Of a stretch of DNA of 16,847 nt, positions 7,974 through 15,934 are shown one piece after another. Origin of the DNA: Chitinophagaceae bacterium UBA2789 (lineage in GTDB: Bacteria > Bacteroidota > Bacteroidia > Chitinophagales > Chitinophagaceae); contig DEHX01000061.1 in assembly GCA_002352145.1 (NCBI GenBank), forward strand, positions 1 through 16,847, read 5' to 3'. The translations under genes were made by a program, and so were the position numbers. The notes beneath the pieces are model-generated. The model was not told where the DNA came from. It did not search any database and worked only from the letters and a program-made list of their open reading frames with translations. How positions within the stretch are numbered: the first letter of the stretch is position 1; each line of letters begins with the position of its first letter.

Positions 7974-8783
7974 ATTGCCCTGGAAGAGAGAAGCCTCACA
8001 TACAAAAATTCCTGTATCAGATACTACCGGTATGGTAGCGGAGAAAGGCCGGTTATCTGTTTTCATGGTTATGGCGAAACAGCAAAAAACTTCTCCTTTT
8101 TAGCAAACTACGCTGGTACTCAATTTAGTTTTTACGCCATTGACCTGCCCTTTCACGGAAAAACGGATTGGAAAGAAGGGCTGAATTTTACTATACAGGA
8201 TCTTGAAGCCATCAGTTTGTCCGTAGCAGGTACTGGCAGTTTACCCCTGACAGTGATGGGTTTCAGTTTGGGTGGTAGAATGGCACTTTCGTTGTATGAA
8301 GTCCTTCCACAAAAAATTAATAAACTAATCCTGCTGGCGCCTGATGGCTTAAAAGTCAATTTCTGGTACTGGCTTTCTACACAAACATGGATGGGAAACA
8401 AATTCTTTGCTTTTACTATGAAGCACCCGGGCTGGTTCTTTGGGTTATTGCAGGTGATGAATAAACTGAAACTGGTTAATGCAAGCATCTTCAAATTTGT
8501 GAAGCACTATATTGATGATAAACAGGTGCGGCAACTGCTTTACCAGCGATGGACAACCTTGCGGAAGATAAAACCAGGAATAAGCAATATTAAAGCACAT
8601 ATAAAACAGAACAACACTAAAGTGCGGCTGGTTTATGGCATTCACGACCGTATTATACTTTCTTCTGTTGGCGAAAAGTTCAGAAGAGGGATGGAGGACT
8701 ACTGCGATGTCAACATTATTCATTCCGGCCACCAGGTATTGCATGAAAAACATGCCCGGGAGATTATAGAAAGTTTATTGTGA
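7974..8783 (+). CDS. Alpha/beta hydrolase with a non-canonical start codon
   Basis: The frame is open from the TAA at 7968 to the TGA at 8781-8783. It encodes about 267-269 residues of an alpha/beta hydrolase. The oxyanion motif HGYGE begins at 8064; the nucleophile elbow GFSLGG has its Ser codon at 8265-8267; the likely acid is the Asp of HDRI at 8646-8648; the likely base is the His of SGHQVLHE at 8730-8732. The N-terminal sequence (LTYKNSCIRYYRYGSGERP) is what this family shows before its first HG motif, so translation must begin near 7971-7995. No ATG, GTG or TTG exists there in frame; candidates are ATT at 7974, CTG at 7980 or ATA at 7971. The first TTG in frame after that (8217) would remove the HG motif. 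Substrate is unknown. It is divergent from the MarR-type gene and may share its operator. Confidence 0.8.
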   Translation: MALEERSLTYKNSCIRYYRYGSGERPVICFHGYGETAKNFSFLANYAGTQFSFYAIDLPFHGKTDWKEGLNFTIQDLEAISLSVAGTGSLPLTVMGFSLGGRMALSLYEVLPQKINKLILLAPDGLKVNFWYWLSTQTWMGNKFFAFTMKHPGWFFGLLQVMNKLKLVNASIFKFVKHYIDDKQVRQLLYQRWTTLRKIKPGISNIKAHIKQNNTKVRLVYGIHDRIILSSVGEKFRRGMEDYCDVNIIHSGHQVLHEKHAREIIESLL

Positions 8784-9356
8784 TTATTTTTTTGCCTGTA
8801 CTGAACAGGAAATACCAAGAAAGTTCTTTTGAATATCCCTGGTAAGAATGTATTTATAGTTTTCGTCCTGCCATACTAAATTGTGATGGTAATAGTTTTT
8901 ATTCCTATAAACTTCTCCAGTTTTACCCTTTTTCCCAAATAGATTAACAAAATACTTCAGAATTTCTTTATAGTCACTTGAAAAACTTTCCTGGTAATTA
9001 AACATAATCGCTTTACTATAAGTATTCATGAACGATACATGGTCAATTATTCCGGAAGAGTCATAGATATTGGTAAAAACAAAAGTATAAGAGAAAATCA
9101 TGTTGCCGATTTGAAATCTCTCTCCATTTATTTTTTTAACCATAAAACTTTTGCAACTAGTTTCTGATACCGGTGAATAAAGCGAATTACTGCCTTCGGC
9201 ACACAATAGTGAGTCATTAATATAAGATTAATGTTTGCCCATTACCAGCTTTGCAAACAAAATCCCATCAGACCCGGAATTTGTTTGGGAAAAACTCACC
9301 TGGCAAATTAACGGGCAAATGAAACTAAGAATTATTCTCTTCAAAATTTTGCTCAT
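8784..9356 (-). pseudogene. Secreted protein gene of unknown function, interrupted by in-frame TAA at codon 43
   Basis: From the ATG at 9356-9354 the frame encodes a good signal peptide (MSKILKRI...CQVSFSQ, cleavage likely after about residue 24) and 42 residues in all before TAA at 9230-9228. The same frame then stays open for about 147 codons to the TAA at 8786-8784. The downstream part has coding-like composition and no signal of its own; a TTG at 9206 is the only early internal start. Without the TAA the product would have 190 residues. I do not recognise the family. The mature part has aromatic-rich segments (IFSYTFVFTNIY, NYYHHNLVWQDENYKYIL) typical of small secreted Bacteroidota proteins. 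A nonsense mutation or a single-base sequence error explains the pattern best. Its stop directly abuts the hydrolase stop, tail to tail. Confidence 0.7.
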
Positions 9357-9401
9357 ACAGACAAGTTAGTTTTTACAAATCTTATATAAAAACTTTTCAG
9401 T

Positions 9402-9409
9402 TAGATTTG
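9402..9409 (+). promoter_or_regulatory. Candidate -7 promoter box for the glycosyltransferase gene
   Basis: TAGATTTG matches TAnnTTTG exactly and ends 13 bases before the ATG at 9423, predicting a very short leader. No clear -33 TTG is present. Confidence 0.4.
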
Positions 9410-9422
9410 TTTTTTATCCTGC

Positions 9423-10538
9423 ATGGCTATCCTTTCATTCGTCATACTTCTTTTTGTTTGCTACAGCATTCTCATTATTTATTACTGGCAAAGCTGGAAA
9501 GCCATCCCAGAATTTAAAGCAAGTGTTCCTGCTACTGATATTACCATCTCAGTTATTATTCCGGCCAGAAATGAAAAAGAAAATATAGGTCTGTTGCTAA
9601 ACGCTTTACAAAAACAAAATTACCCAGAATACTTAACTGAAATAATAGTAGTAGATGACCATTCTATAGATGGAACGGCAAGTGTTGTTGAGCAATTCTC
9701 TTTTGCTAAGCTTGTACAACTGAAAGAAGACAGTATTAATTCATATAAAAAGAAAGCGATTGAAACAGGAATTGCTGCGGCAACAAATGAGCTGATTGTC
9801 ACCACAGATGCAGATTGTATTCCCGGTGCCGGGTGGCTATCAGTGCTGGCGGCATTTAAAAAAGAAAAAAACTCTGTTTTTATTGCAGCCCCTGTTGTAT
9901 TAGCCAACAACAACTCGATACTACAAATTTTCCAGACCCTGGACTTCTTAGTGCTCCAGGGAATTACAGCAGCTTCCGTTCATAAAAACATCCACTCTAT
10001 GTGCAACGGAGCGAACCTTGCCTACGAAAGAAACTCTTTTTATAGAGTAAATGGGTTTTCTGGTATTGACACTATCGCTTCCGGCGATGATATGCTGCTG
10101 ATGCATAAAATCGCCAACCAATATCCGGGGCAAATTCATTACCTGAAAGCAGAAGATGCTATTGTAACCACTTCTCCCATGAAGACATGGAGAGAATTTC
10201 TTAACCAGCGTATCCGCTGGGCCAGCAAGGCTAAATATTACGATGACAAAAGAATAACAGCCGTTCTTATATTGGTATACCTGTTCAATCTTTCTTTTCT
10301 CGTTTTATGGGTAGCCGGTTTTTGGTGTTATCATTACTGGCTTTACTTTACCGGGTTATGGATAGCTAAAACAATCATTGAATGGCCTTTCGTTTCATCC
10401 GTTGCTGCCTTTTATAATAAAAAATCGCTGATGAAATATTTCTTCTTCTTTCAGCCACTGCATATTTTTTATACTATTTTCTCCGGTTTGCTGGGACAGT
10501 TTGGCAGGTATGAATGGAAAGGAAGAAAAGTAAAATAA
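9423..10538 (+). CDS. Membrane-bound family 2 glycosyltransferase
   Basis: A 371-residue inverting glycosyltransferase of the GT-A fold. Residues about 3-22 form an N-terminal membrane helix. The catalytic domain begins at VIIPARNE (44-51) and carries D78-D79 in VVDDHSIDGT for the nucleotide, D129-A-D131 as the metal-binding DxD, D222-D223 in ASGDDMLL as the likely acceptor-side acid, and Q262-R-I-R265-W266, the QxxRW motif of processive-type GT2 enzymes. Two or three helices (about 283-350) end the protein, so the active site faces the cytoplasm at the inner membrane. Donor and acceptor are unknown; glycolipid or polysaccharide synthesis is likely. The permease gene follows after 13 bases on the same strand, so the two are probably cotranscribed, although a functional link is not obvious. 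Confidence 0.9.
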   Translation: MAILSFVILLFVCYSILIIYYWQSWKAIPEFKASVPATDITISVIIPARNEKENIGLLLNALQKQNYPEYLTEIIVVDDHSIDGTASVVEQFSFAKLVQLKEDSINSYKKKAIETGIAAATNELIVTTDADCIPGAGWLSVLAAFKKEKNSVFIAAPVVLANNNSILQIFQTLDFLVLQGITAASVHKNIHSMCNGANLAYERNSFYRVNGFSGIDTIASGDDMLLMHKIANQYPGQIHYLKAEDAIVTTSPMKTWREFLNQRIRWASKAKYYDDKRITAVLILVYLFNLSFLVLWVAGFWCYHYWLYFTGLWIAKTIIEWPFVSSVAAFYNKKSLMKYFFFFQPLHIFYTIFSGLLGQFGRYEWKGRKVK

Positions 10539-10551
10539 GTATCTTCCCCGC

Positions 10552-11637
10552 ATGAGCAATGACCAGTCATTCCAGGCCGCTGCATGGCGGAGGCTAAAAA
10601 AGAATAAGGGCGCCTTAGCCGGACTGGTCGTTATCATTATTGCCTTTGTTATTGCTGTCTTTGCTTATTTCATTGCACCGGATCCCTCTCCTTATGCCAA
10701 CCGCATCATCCTGGAGATTGGCGGTGAAAAACCCGGGTTCCGACAGACTTTTATTAAAGTAAAAAAAGACAAGGATGTTGCTGAAGCAAGTTTTTTTCAG
10801 CAATTAATTTCCGGCAAAGAGGATGTATACTATTATGTTCCCATTTCCCGGCATGAAAAAAAAGGTGACAGTATCGTTGTTGAAAAATTCATTGACATTG
10901 GTCTTTCTGAACGACAGGCATATTCGATTTCACAAACTGCACCCGACCCGGTGGTAACAAAGAAATTTTTACTGGGCACCGATAAATATGGAAGAGATAT
11001 TCTTAGCCGAATCATTGTAGGAACAAGGGTAAGCCTGAGCGTTGGTTTTATTACGGTACTCATCTCGCTGAGCATTGGCCTTATGCTCGGATCGCTGGCA
11101 GGATATTTTCGTGGCAGAACAGATGATATCATCATGTGGTTCATCAATGTTATCTGGAGTATTCCAACGTTACTATTGGTTTTCGCCATTACACTGGCAT
11201 TGGGCAAAGGCTTCTGGCAGGTCTTTATTGCTGTAGGTCTTACCATGTGGGTAAATGTGGCCAGGCTGGTGAGAGGGCAGGTGCTGTCAGTAAGAGAACT
11301 GGAATACATTGAAGCCACCCGAGCCCTTGGGTTTTCTCATACCAGGACTATTGTAAGACATATCTGGCCCAATATCATGGGACCGGTAATGGTGATTGCC
11401 GCCAGCAATTTTGCTTCTGCCATTGTTATTGAAGCCGGTTTGAGTTTTTTAGGAGTAGGTGTACAACCACCGCAACCCAGCTGGGGATTAATGATCAAAG
11501 AAAATTACAATTTCATCATCACTCAAAATCCCATGCTTGCTTTAGCGCCGGGGTTTGCGATAATGATTTTGGTACTTGCTTTTAATTTGCTTGGAAATGG
11601 ATTAAGAGATGCCCTAAATGTCCGTGGCAGGCTCTGA
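10552..11637 (+). CDS. ABC transporter permease, OppC/DppC type
   Basis: A 361-residue inner-membrane subunit of a peptide-type ABC importer. An OppC_N-like N-terminus (basic segment, then helix about 22-44) is followed by about 100 mostly polar residues (about 45-150) that would lie outside the membrane, then the transport domain (about 150-361). The EAA loop that docks on the ATPase is E251-Y-I-E-A-T-R-A-L-G260 followed by FSHTRTIVRHIWPN, and the C-terminal EAGLSFLGVGVQPPQPSWG is the usual signature of DppC/OppC proteins. The extra-membrane insertion is longer than in standard 290-300-residue members. Partner genes (OppB, ATPases, binding protein) are not in the window. The 3' end overlaps the convergent polymerase/ligase gene by 24 bases. 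Confidence 0.92.
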   Translation: MSNDQSFQAAAWRRLKKNKGALAGLVVIIIAFVIAVFAYFIAPDPSPYANRIILEIGGEKPGFRQTFIKVKKDKDVAEASFFQQLISGKEDVYYYVPISRHEKKGDSIVVEKFIDIGLSERQAYSISQTAPDPVVTKKFLLGTDKYGRDILSRIIVGTRVSLSVGFITVLISLSIGLMLGSLAGYFRGRTDDIIMWFINVIWSIPTLLLVFAITLALGKGFWQVFIAVGLTMWVNVARLVRGQVLSVRELEYIEATRALGFSHTRTIVRHIWPNIMGPVMVIAASNFASAIVIEAGLSFLGVGVQPPQPSWGLMIKENYNFIITQNPMLALAPGFAIMILVLAFNLLGNGLRDALNVRGRL

Positions 11638-13059
11638 TGATTCCTGGCGGGTGTTCAGATCAACTACAACCAATACAGCAATACAAAGAAAAAAAAGGCT
11701 ACCCACCTTATCTGTCTCAATCAGGTCGCTTAAAAAATTCACCACCATCAGCATAGTAAGTATAGCTCCTGTTGTTATAGCAGTGACCTTGTATAAACGA
11801 TCTTTTACCCGATGATACAGGTGTTGTGCATAATAAAAAACTGTTCCCACCAGTAACAACAGGAGGATAAGCCCGGGAATTCCCTGTTCAATTATAGTCA
11901 GCAAAAAATAATTGTGTACTGTAGAGCGGTCTTGATTATCGCTCACCCATGTTTTATATGCCGGTACGGCGTACGGTTTATAATTGCCATAAAAGGTATT
12001 GGGGCCATAACCGGTCAGCCAGTTATCCTTTATCATCCTGACTCCTGCAATCCATCTATAGAATCGTTCGGCAGTAGATACATCTTTCAGCTTGTAAGTA
12101 GCTACCAAATGCTCGTTAAAATCTTTATGAAAAATAGTGGTCTTATAGTCATGAGCATAAAGTAAATAACGGTCACCGCTTTTTAACCAGAATATGGAAG
12201 TAATCACAACAATTAATGCAATGATATAAGCATAGATGAGCAGCCGATGCTGTATCAGCCAATATGTAAACAAACCTGCCAGTAACGCCAGCCAGGCGCC
12301 TCTTGCATACGAAAAGAAAAGAGCAATTAAAACGACTGATAATGCAGCCCCGGTCAATAACCTGAGATGCTGCTTTTTAGTCAGCTTATAAAAAGCAATT
12401 AATAGTGGTACAAAACATACCAGCATGGCTGAGTAGTTCACATGGTTTCGGAAAAAAGGTGTCAATGCATCATTGATACCTGCAAAACTGAAGCCATACA
12501 AATAATGCCTGTACAACGATACCAATGTAACCACCAGCATGGCTGCTGTTAACAGTATCATTGCTATAATAAATAATTTTCTTTCCTGAAACAGGATTAA
12601 AGGACATAAAACAAAAGCGCCGATATACCAGCTCTTGGCTAAAAGATATTTAATAGAAACAACCTTGTCAGTAGAAAAAAATACTGTTACTGTTGTCCAT
12701 GCCAGTAACAATATCAATAATAGTAACAGGGGGTGCTGTATCATTTTCTTCGGCAGTGAGGCCGGTTTGTACATCCAATAGGCCAGGAACAGGAACGAAG
12801 TGAGCAGCATCAATGGTTCATCGGGCAGGTCTGTACCCAGTCCAGACGAAAAATTATATTCCACCGAAAAAGGCAGTGAAACAATCAGAAGGAAAAAAAC
12901 CAGCTCCTTGAGTTGCCAGCCTGCATAAAGTAATAAAAAAAGAAAGGGCGCAATTGCTATCAGATAATTACCCGTATAAACAGAGAAGCCTGCAGCTATA
13001 AGAAATAGTGCAGCCAGCCCTGTAAAAAGAATATTCCTGTTATGAAAAACACTGTTCAC
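11614..13059 (-). CDS. O-antigen ligase/polymerase family membrane protein (Wzy/WaaL type)
   Basis: A 481-residue protein with about eleven to twelve predicted membrane helices and a large extracytoplasmic loop (about 293-385). The loop has the family pattern AERFYRWIAGVRMIKDNWLTGYGPNTF (split here as 330-343 and 344-356) and STVHNYFLLTIIEQGIPG with His382 at the position of the catalytic His in WaaL-like enzymes. RGAW (253-256) precedes it, as usual for the Wzy_C family. It would polymerise undecaprenyl-linked repeat units or ligate glycan to an acceptor in the periplasm. Start is GTG at 13059-13057, overlapping the TGA of the upstream Wzz-type gene (GTGA), which suggests translational coupling. 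It is the last of four genes in the operon. Confidence 0.88.
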   Translation of the reverse strand: MNSVFHNRNILFTGLAALFLIAAGFSVYTGNYLIAIAPFLFLLLYAGWQLKELVFFLLIVSLPFSVEYNFSSGLGTDLPDEPLMLLTSFLFLAYWMYKPASLPKKMIQHPLLLLLILLLAWTTVTVFFSTDKVVSIKYLLAKSWYIGAFVLCPLILFQERKLFIIAMILLTAAMLVVTLVSLYRHYLYGFSFAGINDALTPFFRNHVNYSAMLVCFVPLLIAFYKLTKKQHLRLLTGAALSVVLIALFFSYARGAWLALLAGLFTYWLIQHRLLIYAYIIALIVVITSIFWLKSGDRYLLYAHDYKTTIFHKDFNEHLVATYKLKDVSTAERFYRWIAGVRMIKDNWLTGYGPNTFYGNYKPYAVPAYKTWVSDNQDRSTVHNYFLLTIIEQGIPGLILLLLLVGTVFYYAQHLYHRVKDRLYKVTAITTGAILTMLMVVNFLSDLIETDKVGSLFFLCIAVLVVVDLNTRQESSEPATDI

Positions 13060-13865
13060 TGACCGGCTGTTTTTTTTCTTTCCAGCACCAGTGCAGCGAG
13101 GAGTGAGAAAATAAATGCCAAAACAACCGTTGCCATAAGTAGTTGAACTGTTTTAGGTTGATCGGGCCATGCCGCAGCTTTTGCTTTTTCTACCGTAATG
13201 AGTACCGGTGGTTTGGTGTCAACCATTAACTGGTATTCACCAATCAGTTTTTCATATTGGCTGATCTGTTCTTTTCGCCGGGTAGTGTTCTCAACTGTAT
13301 TCATTGTACTGTCTGCCGCCTGCTGCAATTTTTCTTTTCTGCTTATCAATCCCTGTAATGTGGCGAGATTGCCTGCGTTCTGCAGGTCCTGGTGAATGGC
13401 TTTCAGTTTCTCCATTATGGCATTGGCCAGTTGCGGTGCCAGGTTTTTGTCAGTATCCCATGCTTTTACCTTCAGTTCGCCGTATTCACTCTTCATCACT
13501 TTTGTATTCTTCTTCAGCAACGAAGCAGCTTTGCTCCGTGCAGCTTCCCCTTTTTCCTGCATTTTAAAATGATCATACAAATTGAATTGATCAGTAACCG
13601 CCAGGTAAACAGTATCCAGCCTGGCAGTACCAACAATCATATCCAGGTCATCCGGTGTACCGAGAGCGGAATAAAGGGCCTGTATGTTTTCATTAAAGAT
13701 TTTCGACTTGTCGGATGCAAAAGAACTGGCAGGTACTGCCGTAGCCACCGAAAGGTATTTTTTGGGTTTCAGGTAAGTAACTGTTCCCACTATAAGCAAG
13801 GAGGCAATTATCACTGCCAGCATTTGCTTCCACCAATGATTAAAAAGGTCAAACATATCGGGCAT
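13056..13865 (-). CDS. Wzz-type polysaccharide chain-length / co-polymerase protein
   Basis: A 269-residue inner-membrane protein with the polysaccharide co-polymerase layout: membrane helix at about 15-31, a long helical periplasmic domain (about 35-238, with coiled-coil-prone stretch 170-215), and a second helix at about 241-261. A proline-containing segment WPDQP (233-237) immediately precedes the second helix, as in Wzz proteins. It ends in a short basic tail with no tyrosine kinase domain and no polysaccharide export domain. Its likely role is to set glycan chain length together with the Wzy-type product encoded next, whose start codon overlaps its stop. It begins 9 bases after the flippase gene. 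Confidence 0.85.
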   Translation of the reverse strand: MPDMFDLFNHWWKQMLAVIIASLLIVGTVTYLKPKKYLSVATAVPASSFASDKSKIFNENIQALYSALGTPDDLDMIVGTARLDTVYLAVTDQFNLYDHFKMQEKGEAARSKAASLLKKNTKVMKSEYGELKVKAWDTDKNLAPQLANAIMEKLKAIHQDLQNAGNLATLQGLISRKEKLQQAADSTMNTVENTTRRKEQISQYEKLIGEYQLMVDTKPPVLITVEKAKAAAWPDQPKTVQLLMATVVLAFIFSLLAALVLERKKTAGQ

Positions 13866-13874
13866 AAAAATTAT

Positions 13875-15314
13875 TTATTGATTTTGCTGAAGATACAGTT
13901 TCCATTTGCGAATGGAAAAAAGACCGGCAGCCATTAACAGTGCGATTTCCACCGCTATTGATCCTGCGAGTAACAGCCATTCATTGAGTTCAGCCCTTTT
14001 CCCGGCATAAAAATAAGCCGCCAGCACTGCTGCTATAAAAGTATAGATTAACAGTGAGCGGAGATTCAAACCCAGTCCTGATTTTTGAGTTGTAAACAGC
14101 ATGCTGGTAATTCCGCACAGTCCGTGACTGATAACCGCTGCTATACAACAACCCTTTGCACCGAGAGAAGGTATCAGCAGAATATTCAGTATCACATTTA
14201 CTACCAGCGAAGCCAGCACTATCACACAAAATGAACCGATATTACCTGTAGCTGTCATGACTGTCCCATACACCTGCACCAATGAATAACCGATCAGTGC
14301 TGGCAGGCACCATTGCAATACAGTTGAAACATAAGGATCAGCAGAGTGATATAATATTGATTGAATAAAATCTGCCAGGAAGAAAACAGTAACTGATACA
14401 GCTATCGAAAACACCAGCAACAGATGACGGCTATTGTTCACTACCGCTCCGGTTACAGGTCCGTTATTTTGATGACGGGCCACAAATGGCAATAAAAAAG
14501 ATGCTGTCAGGTAGCCGATCATATTACCGGCATCAAGCAGCCGGTACGCAGCTGCATATATTCCCGCCTGCCGGGCACCATCGGAGTGCATTCTTTCCAG
14601 CATAAAACCATCCAGGCGGTAATGGGCCGACATTAATAATACAATCAATGCAAAGGGTAGTGCTTGCCGGAGTATTGAACGGTTAATCACCGGGCTTGGG
14701 GTGGTAAACAATCCTTCTTTCATAAATACGAGGACTGCCGCGGCCAGTACAGCTACAGCACTGCACAACACCTGTATCCACAAAAAGCTATTGATGGTCA
14801 TGCTGCCTGTTAAGGCAGGCCACAAAAAAAATCCGCTACATATTAGTATCATCAGCCCTTTATCCAAAATTGACAACCAGGCATCGGTACGGAACCATTG
14901 TTTAGCAGTTATTATTCCCCGCAGGAAAACAAACAAAGAAGTAAGCGACTGAATAATAATAACAGCGATCAGTATTATCCAATGATCAACGCCTGTTAGC
15001 CATCCAGCCAATATTACTACTACAACATATAAGAGAATAAAAAGCAGTTTTAGATAAATCAATTTACCGACAATAGCATGAAATGCTTCCGGTTGCGCCG
15101 CCAGCTGACGATTAAAAAAACCGGTAAATCCCCAGTCGAGTAAAAAGCTGAAAACAATGGAGAAGTTCAGGAGAGAGAAATAGGTTCCGTAAACAGAGAG
15201 GCCCACCACATTCTGTACCTGCCTGTCTATCCCAAATATCCAAACCGGCTTGATAAGAATATTCAGGAGTAAAAGCAGTCCTAAGGAAGAATAAAAATGG
15301 CGGGACTCTTTCAT
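13875..15314 (-). CDS. Polysaccharide flippase (Wzx / PST family)
   Basis: A 479-residue, very hydrophobic protein with about thirteen to fourteen membrane helices and no signal peptide, matching oligosaccharide flippases of the MOP superfamily. The N-terminal region (GLSVYGTYFSLLNFSIVFSFLLDWGFTGFFNRQLA, residues about 39-73, given here as its overall pattern of G-YG-YF...D-G) carries the layout seen in these proteins, and the C-terminal half has the paired helices of the PST family. It would flip undecaprenyl-linked glycan units from the cytoplasmic to the periplasmic face. It starts 14 bases after the Lrp-type gene and is followed by the Wzz- and Wzy-type genes, so the operon covers flipping, chain length and polymerisation, with no glycosyltransferases within it. 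Confidence 0.88.
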   Translation of the reverse strand: MKESRHFYSSLGLLLLLNILIKPVWIFGIDRQVQNVVGLSVYGTYFSLLNFSIVFSFLLDWGFTGFFNRQLAAQPEAFHAIVGKLIYLKLLFILLYVVVVILAGWLTGVDHWIILIAVIIIQSLTSLFVFLRGIITAKQWFRTDAWLSILDKGLMILICSGFFLWPALTGSMTINSFLWIQVLCSAVAVLAAAVLVFMKEGLFTTPSPVINRSILRQALPFALIVLLMSAHYRLDGFMLERMHSDGARQAGIYAAAYRLLDAGNMIGYLTASFLLPFVARHQNNGPVTGAVVNNSRHLLLVFSIAVSVTVFFLADFIQSILYHSADPYVSTVLQWCLPALIGYSLVQVYGTVMTATGNIGSFCVIVLASLVVNVILNILLIPSLGAKGCCIAAVISHGLCGITSMLFTTQKSGLGLNLRSLLIYTFIAAVLAAYFYAGKRAELNEWLLLAGSIAVEIALLMAAGLFSIRKWKLYLQQNQ

Positions 15315-15328
15315 ACGTAAACTGAAAA

Positions 15329-15793
15329 TCAGATCACCTTCACATTTCTGCTAAAGCTCTCTTCCAATGAAATAAATGTCTCTGTTCGTTCAATTCCTTT
15401 GATCTTTTGCAACTGGTCATGCAATACCCAGCGCAACTGTGTTATGTCTTTACAAACAATCTCGGCAAACATGCTGTAATTCCCGGTTGTATAATTCAGG
15501 CGGACGATCTCGGGTATCTTTTGCAGTTCTTTGGCCACCGAATCATAAAGAGAACTTTCTTTCAGGTAGATACCGATGAAGGCAATTACATCATAACCGA
15601 GCTGCTTCAGGTCTGCCTTCAACCTTGTACCTTTAACCACTCCGGCTTCCTGTAGCTTTTTGATGCGGACATGGATGGTGCCGCCGGAAACAAAGAGTTT
15701 TTTACCCAGATCAGCGTAAGATATCTCTGCATTCTCCATCATATGATGGATGATCTGCAGATCCAGTTTGTCCAAATTCAATTTTACCGCCAT
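15329..15793 (-). CDS. Lrp/AsnC family transcriptional regulator
   Basis: A 154-residue DNA-binding protein. Residues about 5-60 form the AsnC-type helix-turn-helix (KLDLQIIHHMMENAEISY, then GGTIHVRIKKLQEAGVV). Residues about 68-145 form the RAM effector-binding and multimerisation domain (VIAFIGIYL, VRLNYTTGNYSMFAEIVCKD, IKGIERTETFISLE). Family members respond to amino acids and bind as dimers to octamers. It is the first gene of the polysaccharide operon, 14 bases before the flippase, so it may regulate that operon. An AT-rich imperfect palindrome lies 22 bases upstream of its ATG. A divergent RNA gene begins about 120 bases upstream. The effector cannot be named. Confidence 0.93.
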   Translation of the reverse strand: MAVKLNLDKLDLQIIHHMMENAEISYADLGKKLFVSGGTIHVRIKKLQEAGVVKGTRLKADLKQLGYDVIAFIGIYLKESSLYDSVAKELQKIPEIVRLNYTTGNYSMFAEIVCKDITQLRWVLHDQLQKIKGIERTETFISLEESFSRNVKVI

Positions 15794-15814
15794 TTTTTCT
15801 ATTGATTTTGAAAA

Positions 15815-15846
15815 TTATTCACAATAATAAAATATTATTTGAATAA
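15815..15846. promoter_or_regulatory. AT-rich imperfect palindrome upstream of the Lrp-type gene
   Basis: TTATTC-AC-AATAAT-AAAAT-ATTATT-T-GAATAA pairs 6+6 bases on each side with a small asymmetric bulge. AT-rich palindromes of this size are typical Lrp/AsnC binding sites. Its place between the regulator's ATG (15793) and the divergent RNA promoter (15878-15910) would let the protein act on both. Confidence 0.4.
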
Positions 15847-15877
15847 GATCTAAATATTTAAAATAATTATTGAAAAA

Positions 15878-15910
15878 TTTGGAATGAAACGGCGATCTGG
15901 CCTACATTTG
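15878..15910 (+). promoter_or_regulatory. Promoter of the tRNA-like RNA
   Basis: TTTG (15878-15881), a 21-base spacer and TACATTTG (15903-15910) form a full Bacteroidota promoter. Transcription should begin near 15916, about 20 bases before the folded RNA body. Confidence 0.65.
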
Positions 15911-15934
15911 TTCTATCAAGTTCTTTAAAACACA

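Noticed and set aside
13392..13937. Plus-strand open frame of 181 codons across the Wzz and Wzx genes
   Set aside because: It is antisense to two clear genes and spans their junction, with no recognisable domain or signal.
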